Below the pieces are notes generated by a model, which worked only from the letters and a program-made list of their open reading frames with translations, had not been told where the DNA came from and ran no database searches. From an uncultured Methylophilaceae bacterium (lineage in GTDB: Bacteria > Pseudomonadota > Gammaproteobacteria > Burkholderiales > Methylophilaceae), in NCBI GenBank assembly GCA_905618945.1, contig CAJQTF010000010.1, positions 32,276 through 96,275 on the forward strand: a DNA stretch of 64,000 bases. The letters run 5' to 3'. This document shows, in pieces, positions 36,363 to 44,325 of the stretch. Position numbers and translations under genes: made by a program. The number at the start of each line of letters is the position of its first letter. The stretch's first letter is position 1.

Positions 36363-37023
36363 AGTCTAAATAGTTTCCTGAATCTTCGATCTTTAGTTTA
36401 TCAATTTGTTTAATCATACCTTGAACGCTTTCAAATGAATCAATCCATCCCCCAGGACCTCCCATATCTGTTCTTACCCATCCTGGATGTAGAGTTAAAG
36501 TTGCTACCCCTTGATTTTTTAGATCATGAGTTAAAGACCTCATCATACTATTCAGAGCAGTTTTACTACTTCGATAAATATAAGAACCTCCAGAAGTATT
36601 ATCATCGATACTACCCATCTTACTTGTGATGGATACAATTTTCTTTAAGTCACTATTCATTATTTGATTTAAAAAATTTTCAACTATTTGGTATGGAGCA
36701 ATGGTATTAATTTTAAAACTCTCCATCCATTCATCATAGTTTATATTTCCAACAGTGCTTGATCGATAAATCCCTGCATTATTTATTAACACATCAATTT
36801 TTTTATTTCGTAACTGTTGTGAGAGATTTTTAATTGTTTTAATATTACCAACATCTAGTTCATAGATTTTAATATTATTTGAAATCTCTGCTAATTCTGT
36901 AAGTTTTTTGGCTTCATGTATGTTCCGACAACAAGCTAAAACATCAAACTTATTTTCGCTATATTGCTTAACAAATTCATACCCTAACCCTCTATTTGCT
37001 CCTGTAATCAATACCGTGGACAT
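36337..37023 (-). CDS. Short-chain dehydrogenase/reductase
   Basis: A 228-residue SDR oxidoreductase. Motifs are TGANRGLGYEFV for NAD(P) binding near residue 7, INNAGIYR near residue 80, active Ser in SITSKMGS near residue 131, and YxxxK in YRSSKTALNSM near residue 147. The HPGWVRTDMGG stretch is the usual C-terminal motif. The pattern resembles C-factor/carbonyl-reductase SDRs. The substrate is unknown. It shares 26 bases with the glycosylase and faces the pentapeptide gene with a 90-base divergent gap. Confidence 0.88.
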   Translation of the reverse strand: MSTVLITGANRGLGYEFVKQYSENKFDVLACCRNIHEAKKLTELAEISNNIKIYELDVGNIKTIKNLSQQLRNKKIDVLINNAGIYRSSTVGNINYDEWMESFKINTIAPYQIVENFLNQIMNSDLKKIVSITSKMGSIDDNTSGGSYIYRSSKTALNSMMRSLTHDLKNQGVATLTLHPGWVRTDMGGPGGWIDSFESVQGMIKQIDKLKIEDSGNYLDYAGKPINW

Positions 37024-37113
37024 TTGAATTTTCTCCTATGGATTTAAATATAAACTTTATGTTTTTTTATAAGTCTATAATAAAGTTGTTAATTCATTAT
37101 TATAGGTAGAGTT

Positions 37114-38055
37114 ATGAAAAATAAATATTATTTAATTTTATTATTAATTTTGGCGCTCCCACTTAAATCGGCTGAACTGGAACAATATTGTACTACGAGC
37201 TTAGCTGACGGTAATTTTCATAAAACAGATTGCTCTATTAATTCTAGTTTTGAAGGCAAAAATTATTGTTTTGGAAATAAAGCCTCAAAATCTGTTTTTA
37301 TAGAAGATCCTAAGGCTGTTTTAGCTAAAGCGAATATTTTTTATAGTAAAAATAAAAGTGATACCAGAACTAAAATTTCACAAAAAATGGCTGATGAATT
37401 ATTAGAGGATCCAGATTGCGATTTATCTAGCAAAGATGTTGGGTATTTAGATTTTAAGGGTAAGGATTTAACCCATTGCGTAATGGTTAATACTAGCTTC
37501 TTCGGGGCAGATTTAAGAGATGCAAACTTGTCTGGAGGAGATTTACAGAGAGCGTATTTAAATTTGGCCCGTCTTGAAAAAGCGAATTTTAGTGGCGCTA
37601 ATCTAGCTGAAGCTACTATCTTCCAACCAATTTTTGGTAAAACAATTTTTACGGGGGCGAATTTAACTAATGCTCGCATCATTGGTACTCTTGGCGATGT
37701 CGACATGTCAGGAGCTATTCTAACAAAAGGTAGGTTGGGGTTAGATGTAGGCAATCAGCCTATGGGGCAAATGAAATTTGATACTTCTGGCGGGAATTTT
37801 GTAAAAGCTAATTTTGAGGGCGCTGATTTGAATATAGCAAGTTTTATCTTTGGCGATATGCGAGGAGCTAATTTAAGAAATACTAATTTGAATCGAGCAG
37901 AGCTAGTTAAAACTGATCTAAGAGGTGCAGACTTAACTGGTGCAGACTTAACTGATGCCGATGTTGATGGCGCTAATTTTGAGGGTGTGATTGGCCTATC
38001 TACTGTTAAAGGTTTTTCAACTGTCAAAGGGAAATGTGACAATTGCGGCATGTAG
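37114..38055 (+). CDS. Exported pentapeptide-repeat protein
   Basis: A 313-residue protein with a signal peptide (residues 1-20, LILLLILALPLKSAEL). An N-terminal domain (about 22-115) holds six or so Cys, and a pentapeptide-repeat beta-helix of A(D/N)Lxx units runs from about 120 to 295 (GADLRDANLSGGDLQRAYL; LRGADLTGADLTDADVDGANF). The last residues are KCDNCGM, a Cys pair. The role is unknown; the signal and the Cys pairs point to the periplasm. The gene stands alone between divergent SDR and convergent hup, with a shared terminator. Confidence 0.8.
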   Translation: MKNKYYLILLLILALPLKSAELEQYCTTSLADGNFHKTDCSINSSFEGKNYCFGNKASKSVFIEDPKAVLAKANIFYSKNKSDTRTKISQKMADELLEDPDCDLSSKDVGYLDFKGKDLTHCVMVNTSFFGADLRDANLSGGDLQRAYLNLARLEKANFSGANLAEATIFQPIFGKTIFTGANLTNARIIGTLGDVDMSGAILTKGRLGLDVGNQPMGQMKFDTSGGNFVKANFEGADLNIASFIFGDMRGANLRNTNLNRAELVKTDLRGADLTGADLTDADVDGANFEGVIGLSTVKGFSTVKGKCDNCGM

Positions 38056-38070
38056 TTAAAAGTAGGTCAA

Positions 38071-38096
38071 AAAAAACACCCTAAAGGGTGTTTTTT
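38071..38096. terminator. Bidirectional terminator between the pentapeptide gene and hup
   Basis: AAAAAACACCC (38071-38081) and GGGTGTTTTTT (38086-38096) are perfect complements around the loop TAAA. With an A-run on one side and a T-run on the other, the stem can act on both strands for the two convergent genes. Confidence 0.92.
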
Positions 38097-38112
38097 AATA
38101 ATTAATGCTTTT

Positions 38113-38391
38113 TTAGTTTACGGCTGCTTTAAGTGCTGCGCCTGCTTTAAATGATGGCACAGTACGTGCTGGAATTTGAAGAGCTGCACCTGTTTGTGGG
38201 TTCCGACCAGTTCTAGCTGCTCTCTTAGCAGTTTTGAATGTACCAAAACCAATTAATGTAACAGTGTCACCTTTTTTTAATGCGCCAGTAATTGACTCTA
38301 CTGTTGCATCAATTGCACGACCTGCATCTGCTTTCGTTGCTCCTGTTGCATTTGCAACTGCTTCAATTAATTCACCTTTGTTCATAGCCAT
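38113..38391 (-). CDS. hupB: DNA-binding protein HU
   Basis: A 92-residue histone-like nucleoid protein. It shows KGELIEAVANATGATKADAGRAIDA, the DNA arm GTFKTAKRAARTGRNPQTGAALQIPA and the ending VPSFKAGAALKAAVN. Length and arm are those of HU rather than IHF. A single HU gene for a homodimer is likely in so small a genome, but the rest of the genome is not visible. Confidence 0.96.
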   Translation of the reverse strand: MAMNKGELIEAVANATGATKADAGRAIDATVESITGALKKGDTVTLIGFGTFKTAKRAARTGRNPQTGAALQIPARTVPSFKAGAALKAAVN

Positions 38392-38623
38392 ATCTCCAAA
38401 AATTTAAAATTTAAAATTAATAATACTATAAGTGCATCTGAATATTTACGTTATAACCCCACTACTGAAGGCCTTTCTAATGCCTTTAAAATACTTTGCC
38501 TTTTTTTAATTTTGTTGTCAACACTTTTAATTTGTTTAGTGTACCCAGCTAACTCTTACATTTTTGTAACGTTTGTGGTAAGAATTGTAACTAAATATAT
38601 TTGATTTATGTTACAATATTCAA
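38392..38623. other. 232-base intergenic region between hup and the umuD-like gene
   Basis: Divergent promoter region. The right end holds the three TTGTAAC-type sites listed separately. The left part, next to hup, is AT-rich, with no gene that I can support. Confidence 0.6.
38564..38617 (+). promoter_or_regulatory. Candidate operator before the umuDC-like pair
   Basis: Two direct TTGTAAC sites start at 38564 and 38585, exactly 21 bases (two helical turns) apart. The second belongs to an 8-base inverted pair, ATTGTAAC (38584-38591) and GTTACAAT (38610-38617), 18 bases apart. The right half ends 6 bases before the ATG. Position and symmetry suggest a repressor site for this damage-response gene pair. 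No canonical E. coli LexA box is seen. Which repressor binds is unknown. Confidence 0.5.
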
Positions 38624-39205
38624 ATGAATAACAATAAAAAAAATCATGGTGGTTCAAGATTAGGTGCTGGGCGAAAATTAAATAGTGGTATTTATGGCGA
38701 GGCTACGAAAGTGATAAGAGTCCCTGAAAGCAAAGTTTTTGATATTAAGAAATATATCATTCAATCTCAGGTAGTGAATACCACTTATATTAGCAAGGCT
38801 AGCCCTTCATTAAGCTACCAACCTTTAAATCTATTTGAGCATAAGGTGCCTGCTGGATTTCCATCACCAGCTGACGATCACATAGAAAAGAAATTAGATT
38901 TGAATGAGTATCTAATCAAACAAAAGGAAGCAACATTTTTTGTTAGGATTAAGGGCGACTCAATGATTGATGCAGGGATTCATGATAACGACATTGTGAT
39001 TGTAGATAAATCTCAGAAAGCTTCTAATGGAGATATTGTTTTAGCCTCTATCGATGGCGACTTTACTGTTAAATCATTGTCGAGTTACAAATCTAAATAT
39101 CGACTATTAGCAGCGAATGAAAAATATAAACCAATTGAAATTAATGAATCAATGCAATTTGAGGTATGGGGGGTTGTAACTGGAGCAGTCAGGAAATTTA
39201 AATAA
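38624..39205 (+). CDS. umuD: UmuD-like S24 self-cleaving protein
   Basis: LexA/UmuD superfamily (peptidase S24) protein of 193 residues. The cleavage point is likely the AG in VPAGFPSPADD, followed by the active Ser in RIKGDSMIDAGIHD and the Lys in GDFTVKSLSS. A longer N-terminal part (1-80) contains GGSRLGAGRKLNSG and TKVIRVPES, not found in E. coli UmuD, and may bind DNA or a partner. With the downstream umuC (4-base gap) it would form an SOS translesion polymerase. Confidence 0.88.
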   Translation: MNNNKKNHGGSRLGAGRKLNSGIYGEATKVIRVPESKVFDIKKYIIQSQVVNTTYISKASPSLSYQPLNLFEHKVPAGFPSPADDHIEKKLDLNEYLIKQKEATFFVRIKGDSMIDAGIHDNDIVIVDKSQKASNGDIVLASIDGDFTVKSLSSYKSKYRLLAANEKYKPIEINESMQFEVWGVVTGAVRKFK

Positions 39206-39209
39206 GACC

Positions 39210-40466
39210 ATGATTGCACTAGTAGATGTAAATAATTTTTACGTAAGCTGTGAAAGATTATTTAATCCAAAGTTGTTGAATAAGCCAGTTGTAGTGCTTA
39301 GTAATAATGATGGATGTATTATTTCAAGAAGTAATGAAGCTAAATTGTTAGACATCAAAATGGGCACGCCACTATTTAAGATAAAAGATTTAATCAAAGC
39401 ATCTAGTATTAAAGTTTTATCATCAAACTACTCGCTCTATGCAGATATAAGCAATCGCACGATGGTTTTGTTAAGATCTTTTTCACCCCAACAAGAAATT
39501 TATTCAATTGATGAATGCTTTTTAGACTTATCAGGTAATCGAGATCTTTATGCTACAGGACAAACAATAAAAAAAAAATTATGGCAATACTTAGGTATGC
39601 CAGTGTGCGTTGGTATAGCTCCAACAAAAACATTAGCAAAATTAGCAAATTATTGTGCGAAGAAACAGCCTTCATGGTCTGGGGTATGCGATTTATCTGA
39701 ATTATCCACTATAAGAATGGATAATATTATGTCTAAAATAAATGTATCTGAGGTATGGGGGGTTGGGAATAAAACATCAGATAAATTAAACTCGATAGGT
39801 ATATATTCAGTATTAGATTTAAAGAAATCTGATGCAATTTATATGAAAAAGAAATTTAGTATAAATCTAGAAAAAATTATTTATGAGCTCAACAAGACTA
39901 TTTGTTTTCCTATTGATTCAAAAATCCCACTAAAAAAACAAATAGTCACCTCAAGAAGTTTCGGCTGCGCAATTCAAAGGTATGATTTATTAGTTGAAGC
40001 AGTTACAACATTTACCTCTAGAGCAGCTTACAAGTCACGACAGCAGAATACACTTGCAGAATACGTTAGTGTATTTATCAGCAGCAGCCCTTTTCAAAAA
40101 AAATCATACTTTTATCAAAATATCATCACATTAAAACTTCCTTATCCAACGAGTGATACGAATTTAATTTTATCTACAGCGTTGGAAGGGGCAAAGTCGA
40201 TTTACAAATCTAATATTAAATATGTTAAATGTGGAATTATTTTATCAGGGCTGGTAGATAAGCATAGCACTCAAGATTATTTATGGCCTATAGAGACTGT
40301 TGAACGTTCCCGACTCACTCAAGTTATCGATACTATTAATTTTAAATTTGATAGGCAAAGTATTCGATTAGCAACACAACCGATTAATCCAATATGGAAG
40401 ATGAAGCAATCGAGAAAAAGTCAGGCATTTACTACGTCGTGGAAGGAGCTGTTGGTGGTTAATTAG
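39210..40466 (+). CDS. umuC: Error-prone DNA polymerase V catalytic subunit UmuC
   Basis: A 418-residue Y-family polymerase. It shows the N-terminal catalytic motif MIALVDVNNFYVSCERLFNP, SNNDGCIISRSNEAK, the SIDECFLDLSG acidic site near residue 98, and GIAPTKTLAKLANYCAK. The C-terminal little-finger domain (about 245-350) and DUF4113-like ending (RLTQVIDTINFKFD) are present. It is active in lesion bypass with cleaved UmuD. Its last 8 bases overlap the convergent RodZ-like gene. Retention of an SOS polymerase in a compact genome is worth noting. Confidence 0.94.
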   Translation: MIALVDVNNFYVSCERLFNPKLLNKPVVVLSNNDGCIISRSNEAKLLDIKMGTPLFKIKDLIKASSIKVLSSNYSLYADISNRTMVLLRSFSPQQEIYSIDECFLDLSGNRDLYATGQTIKKKLWQYLGMPVCVGIAPTKTLAKLANYCAKKQPSWSGVCDLSELSTIRMDNIMSKINVSEVWGVGNKTSDKLNSIGIYSVLDLKKSDAIYMKKKFSINLEKIIYELNKTICFPIDSKIPLKKQIVTSRSFGCAIQRYDLLVEAVTTFTSRAAYKSRQQNTLAEYVSVFISSSPFQKKSYFYQNIITLKLPYPTSDTNLILSTALEGAKSIYKSNIKYVKCGIILSGLVDKHSTQDYLWPIETVERSRLTQVIDTINFKFDRQSIRLATQPINPIWKMKQSRKSQAFTTSWKELLVVN

Positions 40467-41355
40467 GCTCAGTAGTCATATTAACTGGATTGAGTTGGAT
40501 AAAATTATCATTGTCTTTTAAATAAACTTTCCAGCCTTGAAAATATAATTCACTAATGGACGAATCAAGCTGTATCTTGAAAGGGGCTTCCCCTCGGTGG
40601 GTAATTTTCGAGCCTTCATCTAGATCATACTGTTTAAGGACTCCTTGATTATCTATAGTACAAATAGTCTGTTTTTTAAGAGAAACGATGTGAAAATAAG
40701 TTGCAGGCCTCTCTGGATTTAAACGTGACCAAACTTTATCCATGGAGGCGGATCCAATCGAGCATATAAATTCAATTGAACCAATGTCAGATATATTTTC
40801 GATTTCTTGAAATTTTTTTTTGGAGATAGTCTCTCCTTTTATATTCTGAGTAAAATTATCAGACAGAGGAGAGAGGGCTTGAATATCGGCATCGACATGA
40901 TTATCTTGAGGAATATTGAGATCAGATGAAATTATTTCAGGGTTAGGGGTTTTAATATCAAATTTGACAGCTAGAGAAAAGATAAAGATTAACCCTATCA
41001 ACCCTGTAACGATAAGAATTTTTATTTTTTTTAATGTTAATAGTTGTAATAGATTTGTATTTTTAATACCAACTTTAACAACCGTTTCTGTAGCAACATC
41101 ATCTACAATTATTTTGACTGGTTGCGGAATAATTTTATCAAAATCGATTTCTAGGAATTTAGCATAGCGCTTTAGGGTTAAATGTTTAAAGTGAGCCGTA
41201 ATAAAACCATTATCAAGGTTATTCTCTAGTGATTTAATTTGGTCAATACTTAGAGTAAGCTGAGCGGAAACAGTTTCTTGAGAAATTTTTTGTTTTTTTC
41301 TTTCTTGCGAGAGAATTTTATAGTTATATTCCAAAGTATTATCTTTATCTAGCAT
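40459..41355 (-). CDS. RodZ-like HTH membrane protein
   Basis: A 298-residue protein with an N-terminal helix-turn-helix (about 15-85: YKILSQERKKQKISQETVSAQLTLSIDQIKSLE), one membrane helix near 110-131 (KIKILIVTGLIGLIFIFSLAV) and a periplasmic part. The layout is that of RodZ, the MreB-linked cell-shape protein. The outer part has two Cys (FICSIGSAS, TICTIDNQG) and a domain that ends in SELYFQGWKVYLKDNDN, reminiscent of the DUF4115 C-terminus of RodZ. No mreB is nearby, so the function is inferred from architecture only. Confidence 0.6.
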   Translation of the reverse strand: MLDKDNTLEYNYKILSQERKKQKISQETVSAQLTLSIDQIKSLENNLDNGFITAHFKHLTLKRYAKFLEIDFDKIIPQPVKIIVDDVATETVVKVGIKNTNLLQLLTLKKIKILIVTGLIGLIFIFSLAVKFDIKTPNPEIISSDLNIPQDNHVDADIQALSPLSDNFTQNIKGETISKKKFQEIENISDIGSIEFICSIGSASMDKVWSRLNPERPATYFHIVSLKKQTICTIDNQGVLKQYDLDEGSKITHRGEAPFKIQLDSSISELYFQGWKVYLKDNDNFIQLNPVNMTTEPN

Positions 41356-41358
41356 ATT

Positions 41359-42630
41359 TTAAAATAATCTAAACATAATTATTGCTACTATTGTAGGCGG
41401 AAGTGCGCCTAATAATAATCCCAATGGGTTTATACTTCTTTCAGAGAAGTGGTGACGAAGTATCGCAATCCCTGCCGGATTTGGTGCGTTAGCGATTACA
41501 GTTAAGCCACCCCCTGTAACTGCACCTGCTACAAGTGCTATTTTAAACTCTTCTGACAAGCCCTCAACTAGCGAGCCTAGATAAGTTAAGGCTGCATTAT
41601 CAGTAAAGGCTGTAAGGATGGTGGCGCCAAAATAAACAGTTGTTGAGTCCATTGACATCAGAGTTGGTTCTAGCCACCATTGCTGAGCTCCGCCTAGCAC
41701 AACTAAACCAGCAAGGAAGAAGGCTACCAATAAAGCCTCATTTAGTATTAAATCATTTTGGTGATCTTTATAGGCTGAAGTGTATCCTAGGAAAAATAGG
41801 AAAAGAGCCATAAAGATAACTGGGTGATGAGCAAAAAGAACAACATTTATAAGAAAAAACAAATGAGCTAAAATAATTACAAAAGGCACTGATACCTCAT
41901 CTGTTTTTTCTTTAAATACTATATCTTTAAAAGTTTCTTTAAATATAAAGACTATTCCAATTGTATTAATAAAGACAGCTATTGCAGAACGCCAACCAAA
42001 ATTTGAAAGCATAAACCATATATCCCAATCCCATGTAGTACTCACCATTAATACTGGGGGTGCAGCATAAGGAGTAAGTGTGCCTCCAATGGAGATATTA
42101 ACAAACAACACCCCTAAGGTTGCGTACTTAAATTTAGTAGACGTTTCCTTACCAAAATAATTTTTGCTTAATAACATTGCTGCTAAAGTCATTGCCGCTG
42201 GTTCCGTAATGAAAGAGCCCAGAATAGGTACAAAACTTAATAAAAGGAAGTAGATAACAATCTCTTTTTTTATTGGGATCAATTTAGCTAAACCCATAAC
42301 TATTGTTTCAACAAATTGAAGAATAGGCCTGGTAGCAGCTATAACCATAATGACAAAAACAAACATAGGCTCTGTAAAATTTCTTGACTCAACATAATTA
42401 ACAGCTGATTCTTTACCTTCAATACCGAACATAAAAAGAACCAGAATCATTGCCCAGAAGCCAAAAACAATCTCTATTTCACCTAGTAGGTGTAAGATTC
42501 CTGAATATCTTGGATTAGTATAAGCAAGATGCTCAAAATACTTAGTAGAAAAAGTATGAATAATTGCTACAAAAAATAGAGTTGCACCTATAAGATTTAT
42601 AAAAGTTGGATTTAACATATAAGGATTCAA
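41359..42630 (-). CDS. Putative sodium/proton antiporter (PF07399 type)
   Basis: A 423-residue membrane protein with about eleven helices. It matches the putative Na+/H+ antiporter family by its text IEIVFGFWAMILVLFMFG, FVIMVIAATRPIL, FITEPAAMTLAAMLLS, NISIGGTLTPYAAPPVLMV and NAPNPAGIAILRHHF. The conserved charged residues in membrane helices fit an ion exchanger. Start: TTG 42630 as listed, or ATG 42618 four codons later; neither has a clear ribosome site. It follows three bases from the RodZ-like gene on the same strand. Confidence 0.82.
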   Translation of the reverse strand: MNPYMLNPTFINLIGATLFFVAIIHTFSTKYFEHLAYTNPRYSGILHLLGEIEIVFGFWAMILVLFMFGIEGKESAVNYVESRNFTEPMFVFVIMVIAATRPILQFVETIVMGLAKLIPIKKEIVIYFLLLSFVPILGSFITEPAAMTLAAMLLSKNYFGKETSTKFKYATLGVLFVNISIGGTLTPYAAPPVLMVSTTWDWDIWFMLSNFGWRSAIAVFINTIGIVFIFKETFKDIVFKEKTDEVSVPFVIILAHLFFLINVVLFAHHPVIFMALFLFFLGYTSAYKDHQNDLILNEALLVAFFLAGLVVLGGAQQWWLEPTLMSMDSTTVYFGATILTAFTDNAALTYLGSLVEGLSEEFKIALVAGAVTGGGLTVIANAPNPAGIAILRHHFSERSINPLGLLLGALPPTIVAIIMFRLF

Positions 42631-42738
42631 TTGAAAATTTAATTAATAATTTAATATTTTAACATTTAGACAAAAACCTTGTTCTTTTATTTTAAGGAAT
42701 ATGTTTTAATTCTTAGGTAATTAATTTAAAAAGTAGCT

Positions 42739-44325
42739 ATGAAGCAACTATCCTCTCAAAAGAAACAAGAGCTAATGATGATGCATCAGCAAGGAGATGT
42801 TGAAGCTGCTGCTGAAATGTCAAAAAAATTAATCAAAGAGTACCCAAAAGAATTTCTGCTTCATAATATATTAGGAGTATGTCAAGAAGCTAAAGGAGAT
42901 TTGAAGGGTGCAGTGAATTCTTATCAACAAGCAATAAATATTAATCCCGATATACCCGAGTTACAATTTAATTTGGGAGCCATGCTATACGCATTGAGTG
43001 ATAATAAACGCGCAATACACCATTACCAAAAAGCAATTGAACTGAACCCCACCTTTACAGAAGCTTTTTTCAATTTAGGGATTACTTATCAAAGTCAATC
43101 TAAGTATGATTTGGCAATTAAATCATATGAACAAGCAGTGAATTCTGAACCCGGATTTTATGAAGCCATTGGTAATATTGGAACTATTAAGCAGCTACAA
43201 GGAAAGCTAGAAGAGGCTATTACCCTTTTTAAGAAATCTTTAACAATTTTTGAAGACGGAAGAGGTAATTATAATCTAGCTGGGGCCTACAGAAATTTAG
43301 GAAATCTATCATTGTCTATTAAACATTACAGGAGGGCTGTTGAGATAGGCTCAGGAGAGGCTGAATTCTATTCAGACCTTGGCGATGCTTTATGGCATGA
43401 CGGAAATATTGAGGAAGCTAATCTATTTTTAAGAAAGGCAGTCGAAGTAAACTCGTCAAACCCAAAATCTAATTATCAGCTAGGTATTTTTTTGTATGAC
43501 AATAAAGCATTTACCGAAGCTATTCAATATTTTGAATCTTCTAAGATTGGAGATTGGGAGGAGAGGATATTATATTGCTTTTATAAGCTTGAGAAATACG
43601 ATCAATTTAAACAAAAATTAGACAGCTTAGTTACGCAAAAAAATTCCTCACCTTTTTTGGCAACATTATCAGCTCATTATGCACAGAATTTTAAAATAAA
43701 AGATTCTTATAATTTCTGCCCATCACCATTAAATTATATTTGCCACGAACAAGTACCAGAATTAATGGAGAATGATCAAAGACTTATTCGAGAACTTATA
43801 AATGATATTAATACTGCAGATATTGGACAAAGAAAACAAAGTCGTCTGACCTCTGGCATTCAGTCTTCAGGAAATTTATTTAAACGACAAGAAGCTACAT
43901 TTAACAAATTAAATAATGCATTAAAAAAATCAATTAATAGATATTTCTTGCGCTATCAGAATGAAGATAATGAATTTATTCGTTCTTTTCCAAAAGAAAT
44001 TAACTTCAGTAGCGCATGGTTCGTAAAAATGCAATCAGGCGGATACCTAAGCTCACACATTCATGAGGACGGATGGATTAGTGGAGCAGTTTATCTAGCA
44101 ATCCCAAAAGATTCTGGGCCAGGCGATCAAGAAGGTGCTATTGAATTAAGCAGTGATGGCGATGAATACCCAAGACTCCATGATGAATTTGAGAAAAAAG
44201 TAATTTTACCTAATGTAGGCGATGTAATTTTCTTTCCATCCTCAGTCTTTCACAGAACAATTCCCTTTAATTCAAATGAAGAGAGAATTTGTATCGCATT
44301 TGATGTAAAACCTAAACTTAGCTAA
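42739..44325 (+). CDS. TPR protein with C-terminal 2OG-Fe(II) oxygenase domain
   Basis: A 528-residue protein. Residues about 1-290 are at least seven TPRs (LHNILGVCQEAKGDLKGAVNSYQQAI; FFNLGITYQSQSKYDLAIKSYEQA). Residues about 330-528 resemble the putative 2OG-Fe(II) oxygenase family (PF13759): SSAWFVKMQSGGYLSSHIHEDGW (iron ligands His and Asp in HED), GDVIFFPSSVFHRTIPF (second His) and the Arg in ERICIAFDV that would bind 2-oxoglutarate. The substrate is unknown; a protein or a small metabolite bound by the TPRs is possible. Its end overlaps the YihY gene by 8 bases. Confidence 0.82.
   Translation: MKQLSSQKKQELMMMHQQGDVEAAAEMSKKLIKEYPKEFLLHNILGVCQEAKGDLKGAVNSYQQAININPDIPELQFNLGAMLYALSDNKRAIHHYQKAIELNPTFTEAFFNLGITYQSQSKYDLAIKSYEQAVNSEPGFYEAIGNIGTIKQLQGKLEEAITLFKKSLTIFEDGRGNYNLAGAYRNLGNLSLSIKHYRRAVEIGSGEAEFYSDLGDALWHDGNIEEANLFLRKAVEVNSSNPKSNYQLGIFLYDNKAFTEAIQYFESSKIGDWEERILYCFYKLEKYDQFKQKLDSLVTQKNSSPFLATLSAHYAQNFKIKDSYNFCPSPLNYICHEQVPELMENDQRLIRELINDINTADIGQRKQSRLTSGIQSSGNLFKRQEATFNKLNNALKKSINRYFLRYQNEDNEFIRSFPKEINFSSAWFVKMQSGGYLSSHIHEDGWISGAVYLAIPKDSGPGDQEGAIELSSDGDEYPRLHDEFEKKVILPNVGDVIFFPSSVFHRTIPFNSNEERICIAFDVKPKLS

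Noticed and set aside
36435..36629. Small plus-strand frame within the SDR gene
   Set aside because: Shadow of a well-supported minus-strand gene; no ribosome site.
37341..38051. Two antisense frames over the pentapeptide-repeat gene
   Set aside because: The repeat of the sense gene keeps the opposite frames open; the peptides are Lys/Ala/Pro-rich mirrors of the repeat.
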